In this document: positions 58,991 through 64,000 of the stretch, piece after piece
How the letters are laid out: each line of letters begins with the position of its first letter
Numbering within the stretch: the stretch's first letter is position 1
NCBI GenBank assembly: GCA_963576475.1
Contig: OY754967.1
Location: forward strand, 23,213,914 to 23,277,913
Reading direction: 5' to 3'
DNA from: Molanna angustata
Lineage: Eukaryota > Arthropoda > Insecta > Trichoptera > Molannidae
Length of the DNA stretch: 64,000 nt
Translations under genes and position numbers: made by a program
Notes under the pieces: generated by a model
Seen by the model: the letters and a program-made list of their open reading frames with translations, nothing else
Database searches by the model: none
Told to the model about the DNA's origin: nothing

Positions 58991-61900
58991 ATAATCAAAC
59001 TAAAGTCGATCAATGAGTCCTCGTGTCGTTTTCCATACAATTTGTATTGAATGTGGTCGTGACTAAATTCTTTTTTTGCAAAAAAATGAAGTAAATACAT
59101 TTCAATTGACAACTTAGACACATATAATAATCTCCTACTTATATATAAAAAACCGACATCTACATGAACGTAATCAATCAAAACTTTCAAATTGCTCTCA
59201 GGCTATAGATTATTTTTATGTGTTTAGTAATTTAATAGTAATGTTCATCATAAAAATATATTGAGGGATTGATTGTCAATCTTTCAAGAAGACAAATATG
59301 CTCTTACTATTTACATATAGTTGAGAGTTGATGGTTGGCCACAACCCTCTCGTTTATTATTAAAACCTGGGTTACATATAATAATTCGACGTGATTTTAT
59401 GTTCAGTGAAAATTATGACAAAAGTTGACCGATTTCGATGATTTTTGTTTCCATTGGAAAGGAGATATCTTCTGATTAGTCGCTTTATAAATTTCTTGAG
59501 GTGTGAAAAAGGTAACCACTATCTAACGCACGATTTTTCAACTTCGGCTGTACGGTACGCGATCGGCTAATATACACATTTGTGTAATATTTAGGTAGGT
59601 ACCTACCTATGACAGAATAAGAAATGAGATGTATGATTGAAAGAGATATCGTGAGTAAATGCCCTTAGGTGGTTTGGCCACGTAGAAAGAATGAATGATG
59701 ATCGACTGACGAAAAAAGTATATAAGGGTGATAAAAGAGGAACGAAAGGTAGAGGTCGGCCAAGGAAAAGTTAGCACGATCACATTAATTGAATTTTGAA
59801 AGATGGAGGTGTCAGAAGTAAGAATAATAGCAGAGCGTGTATGACACGATGCATGAACGTGAATGAAGCGAGAAATGTATGTCAAGATAGAGGAATCTAG
59901 TGTTCGGTCCTCTCTGCCTACCCCAAATAGGTAAACGGCGTGATGGTATGGTACCTATGACAATCGCGTGAATTACAATATGACTATAGATATATATTAT
60001 AATTGTTGCTTGTTATGAAACGATCTTATATGTTTTGTGTATGTTAAATATTAATACATGAGATCCAACTGCCGATGTCTTGAGTATGTGTAAATGTAGG
60101 TATATGAATAGTTAAGCGGTGTTGAGGTGAGACATTCACGAAGACGTTGCTATATAAATCATTCAAAATTATTATAATCAAACTAAAGTCGATCAATGAG
60201 TCCTCGTGTCGTTTTCCATACAATTTGTATTGAATGTGGTCGTGACTAAATTCTTTTTTTGCAAAAAAATGAAGTAAATACATTTCAATTGAAAACTTAG
60301 ACACATATAATAATCTCCTACTTATATATAAAAAACCGACATCTACATGAACGTAATCAATCAAATCTTTCAAATTGCTCTCAGGCTATAGATTATTTTT
60401 ATGTGTTTAGTAATTTAATAGTAAAGTTCATCATAAAAATATATTTAGGGATTGATTGTCAATCTTTCAAGAAGACAAATATGCTCTTACTATTTACATA
60501 TAGTTGAGAGTTGATGGTTGGCCACAACCCTCTCGTTTATTATTAAAACCTGGGTTACATATAATAATTCGACGTGATTTTATGTTCAGTGAAAATTCTG
60601 ACAATAGTTGACCGATTTCGATGATTTTTGTTTCCATTGGAAAGGAGATATCTTCTGATTAGTCGCTTTATAAATTTCTTGAGGTGTGAAAAAGGTAACC
60701 ACTATCTAACGCACGATTTTTCAACTTCGGCTGTACGGTACGCGATCGGCTAATATACACATTTGTGTAATATTTAGGTAGGTACCTACCTATGACAGAA
60801 TAAGAAATGAGATGTATGATTGAAAGAGATATCGTGAGTAAATGCCCTTAGGTGGTTTGGCCACGTAGAAAGAATGAATGATGATCGACTGACGAAAAAA
60901 GTATATAAGGGTGATAAAAGAGGAACGAAAGGTAGAGGTCGGCCAAGGAAAAGTTAGCACGATCACATTAATTGAATTTTGAAAGATGGAGGTGTCAGAA
61001 GTAAGAATAATAGCAGAGCGTGTATGACACGATGCATGAACGTGAATGAAGCGAGAAATGTATGTCAATATAGAGGAATCTAGTGTTCGGTCCTCTCTGC
61101 CTACCCCAAATAGGTAAACAGCGTGATGGTATGGTACCTATGACAATCGCGTGAATTACAATATGACTATAGATATATATTATAATTGTTGCTTGTTATG
61201 AAACGATCTTATATGTTTTGTGTATGTTAAATATTAATACATGAGATCCAACTGCCGATGTCTTGAGTATGTGTAAATGTAGGTATATGAATAGTTAAGC
61301 GGTGTTGAGGTGAGACATTCACGAAGACGTTGCTATATAAATCATTCAAAATTATTATAATCAAACTAAAGTCGATCAATGCGTCCTCGTGTCGTTTTCC
61401 ATACAATTTGTATTGAATGTGGTCGTGACTAAATTCTTTTTTTGCAAAAAAATGAAGTAAATACATTTCAATTGACAACTTAGACACATATAATAATCTC
61501 CTACTTATATATAAAAAACCGACATCTACATGAACGTAATCAATCAAAACTTTCAAATTGCTCTCAGGCTATAGATTATTTTTATGTGTTTAGTAATTTA
61601 ATAGTAATGTTCATCATAAAAATATATTGAGGGATTGATTGTCAATCTTTCAAGAAGACAAATATGCTCTTACTATTTACATATAGTTGAGAGTTGATGG
61701 TGGCCACAACCCTCTCGTTTATTATTAAAACCTGGGTTACATATAATAATTCGACGTGATTTTATGTTCAGTGAAAATTCTGACAAAAGTTGACCGATTT
61801 CGATGATTTTTGTTTCCATTGGAAAGGTGATATCTTCTGATTAGTCGCTTTATAAATTTCTTGAGGTGTGATAAAGGTAACCACTATCTAACGCACGATT

Positions 61901-63713
61901 TTTCAACTTCGGCTGTACGTTACGCGATCGGCTAATATACACATTTGTGTAATATTTAGGTACCTACCTATGACAGAATAAGAAATGAGATGTATGATTG
62001 AAAGAGATATCGTGAGTAAATGCCCTTAGATGGTTTAGCCACGTAGAAAGAATGAATGATGATCGACTGACGAAAAAAGTATATAAGGGTGATAAAAGAG
62101 GAACGAAAGGTAGAGGTCGGCCAAGGAAAAGTTAGCACGATCACATTAATTGAATTTTGAAAGATGGAGGTGTCAGAAGTAAGAATAATAGCAGAGCGTG
62201 TATGACACGATGCATGAACGTGAATGAAGCGAGAAATGTATGTCAAGATAGAGGAATCTAGTGTTCGGTCCTCTGTGCCTACCCCAAATAGGTAAACGGC
62301 GTGATGGTATGGTACCTATGACAATCGCGTGAATTACAATATGACTATAGATATATATTATAATTGTTGCTTGTTATGAAACGATCTTATATGTTTTGTG
62401 TATGTTAAATATTAATACATGAGATCCAACTGCCGATGTCTTGAGTATGTGTAAATGTAGGTATATGAATAGTTAAGCGGTGTTGAGGTGAGACATTCAC
62501 GAAGACGTTGCTATATAAATCATTCAAAATTATTATAATCAAACTAAAGTCGATCAATAAGTCCTCGTGTCGTTTTCCATACAATTTGTATTGAATGTGG
62601 TCGTGACTAAATTCTTTTTTTGCAAAAAAATGAAGTAAATACATTTCAATTGAAAACTTAGATACATATAATAATCTCCTACTTATATATAAAAAACCGA
62701 CATCTACATGAACGTAATCAATCAAATCTTTCAAATTGCTCTCAGGCTATAGATTATTTTTATGTGTTTAGTAATTTAATAGTAATGTTCATCATAAAAA
62801 TATATTTAGGGATTGATTGTCAATCTTTCAAGAAGACAAATATGCTCTTACTATTTACATATAGTTGAGAGTTGATGGTTGGCCACAACCCTCTCGTTTA
62901 TTATTAAAACCTGGGTTACATATAATAATTCGACGTGATTTTATGTTCAGTGAAAATTCTGACAAAAGTTGACCGATTTCGATGATTTTTGTTTCCATTG
63001 GAAAGGTGATATCTTCTGATTAGTCGCTTTATAAATTTCTTGAGGTGTGATAAAGGTAACCACTATCTAACGCACGATTTTTCAACTTCGGCTGTACGTT
63101 ACGCGATCGGCTAATATACACATTTGTGTAATATTTAGGTACCTACCTATGACAGAATAAGAAATGAGATGTATGATTGAAAGAGATATCGTGAGTAAAT
63201 GCCCTTAGATGGTTTAGCCACGTAGAAAGAATGAATGATGATCGACTGACGAAAAAAGTATATAAGGGTGATAAAAGAGGAACGAAAGGTAGAGGTCGGC
63301 CAAGGAAAAGTTAGCACGATCACATTAATTGAATTTTGAAAGATGGAGGTGTCAGAAGTAAGAATAATAGCAGAGCGTGTATGACACGATGCATGAACGT
63401 GAATGAAGCGAGAAATGTATGTCAAGATAGAGGAATCTAGTGTTCGGTCCTCTCTGCCTACCCCAAATAGGTAAACAGCGTGATGGTATGGTACCTATGA
63501 CAATCGCGTGAATTACAATATGACTATAGATATATATTATAATTGTTGCTTGTTATGAAACGATCTTATATGTTTTGTGTATGTTAAATATTAATACATG
63601 AGATCCAACTGCCGATGTCTTGAGTATGTGTAAATGTAGGTATATGAATAGTTAAGCGGTGTTGAGGTGAGACATTCACGAAGACGTTGCTATATAAATC
63701 ATTCAAAATTATT
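58991..63713 (+). repeat. 1.18-kb tandem repeat array, four copies
   Basis: Units start at 58991, 60174, 61357 and 62535, with lengths of 1183, 1183, 1178 and about 1179 bp. Each contains a CATACAATTTGTATTGAATG block, a GATGGTTGGCCACAACCC block, TTCGACGTGATTTTATG, a TAGGTACCTACCTA motif and a LINE C-terminal fragment. The copies differ by only about 1 percent by eye. The two open minus-strand frames seen in each unit (92 and 109 codons) are repeats of the same noncoding sequence and are not genes. Confidence 0.95.
59612..59945 (+). pseudogene. family X LINE C-terminal fragment in unit 1 of the array
   Basis: The plus strand encodes LRWFGHVERMNDDRLTKKVY, then KGDKRGTKGRGRPRKS and a stop, then frameshifted ILKDGGVRSKNNSRACMTR, CMNVNEARNVCQDR. 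This is the LINE end with the 'GHVERM' and 'GRGRPR' motifs. The same stops are present in units 2-4 (at about 60795, 61973 and 63152), so the fragment was already dead when the array formed. Confidence 0.82.
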
Positions 63714-64000
63714 ATTATTATTACTTTTATGTTTTATACTAAATACCTACTTGGAATTGACTAATTTACAGAAGGTACCTACAGTATTGCAGCTACAAAT
63801 GTAATGAAATATCAATTTTATATGTAGGTATATTTAAAAATAAATAAATATATAAGTAGATAAAAATAATATTTGAAAAATAAGTATTTACCAAATAATT
63901 AAACCTGAATCGAAATTATAAAATATAATATGTTTTGTATTATATAATATATCTAGGTACATATAACTATCATAAACTATGTAGGTACGTATGTCAGGAT
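63714..64000. other. right flank of the array, start of another family X copy
   Basis: AT-rich sequence ends in a 27-bp string (63974-64000) identical to 58881-58907, just left of the array. Both match the family X words before the LINE end (GTAGGTACGTATGTCAGGAT). Confidence 0.6.

Noticed and set aside
59607..63425. Repeated 92- and 109-codon minus-strand frames, conserved in each unit
   Set aside because: Their conservation simply reflects the near-identity of the 1.18-kb tandem units; the sense strand of the 92-codon frame is a dead LINE fragment.

Overview
The window looks like nuclear DNA of an insect, most likely a moth or butterfly (Lepidoptera). It is AT-rich with a very low density of genes. 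The palindromic motif TAGGTACCTA recurs throughout. There are several tRNA-derived SINE families, many decayed LINE 3' ends, Helitron-like elements ending in CTAG, and hairpin MITEs. There is no bacterial gene organisation, no operon and no functional tRNA or rRNA gene that I can support.

Host genes. The one host gene I can name is a gamma-syntrophin-like gene on the minus strand. Two consecutive exons (13036-13170, then 10631-10790) are joined by an intron of about 2.2 kb with a GT donor and an AG acceptor. The reading frame is continuous across the junction, running from the first half of the split PH domain into the PDZ domain. The remaining exons lie outside the window or were not found. 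A few short open segments at 40-48 kb (signal peptide-like, cysteine-bearing, membrane-spanning) could be exons of another gene, but I could not build a splice model for them.

Layout. 1-4.4 kb: featureless AT-rich DNA with one repeat copy. 4.4-4.7 kb: LINE remnant. 5.49-6.94 kb: twelve nearly identical 121-bp tandem copies. 7.8-8.3 kb: a TIR element. 10.3-13.2 kb: the syntrophin exons, with an intron filled by MITEs (one nested in another) and LINE debris. 13.3-17 kb: a minisatellite, LINE and SINE remnants. 19.8-20.2 kb: a TIR element. 21.5-24.5 kb: a 3.0-kb Helitron-like element. 25.5-26.0 kb: a hAT-type MITE with an 8-bp target duplication and an inserted SINE fragment. 26.2-28.2 kb: a MITE and LINE pieces. 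29.0-34.8 kb: a second Helitron-like element interrupted by a full inverted copy of the same family. 35-37 kb: SINE and LINE pieces. 38-54.7 kb: LINE 3' ends, hairpin MITEs and SINEs. 55.9-58.2 kb: a 5'-truncated non-LTR retrotransposon with an uninterrupted reverse transcriptase frame. 58.4-58.7 kb: a 116-bp minisatellite. 59.0-63.7 kb: four copies of a 1.18-kb tandem repeat containing a dead LINE fragment.

How the parts relate. Nearly everything recognisable is repeat DNA, and the interest lies in its nesting and recombination: Helitron into Helitron, a TTAA-flanked foldback into another MITE, a SINE into a hAT MITE, and a tandem array with a mosaic variant pattern. The same short block around GGTTGTGGCC occurs inside the Helitron-like elements, beside the intact reverse transcriptase, and in every 1.18-kb unit. 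All calls come from reading the sequence; no database search was run.
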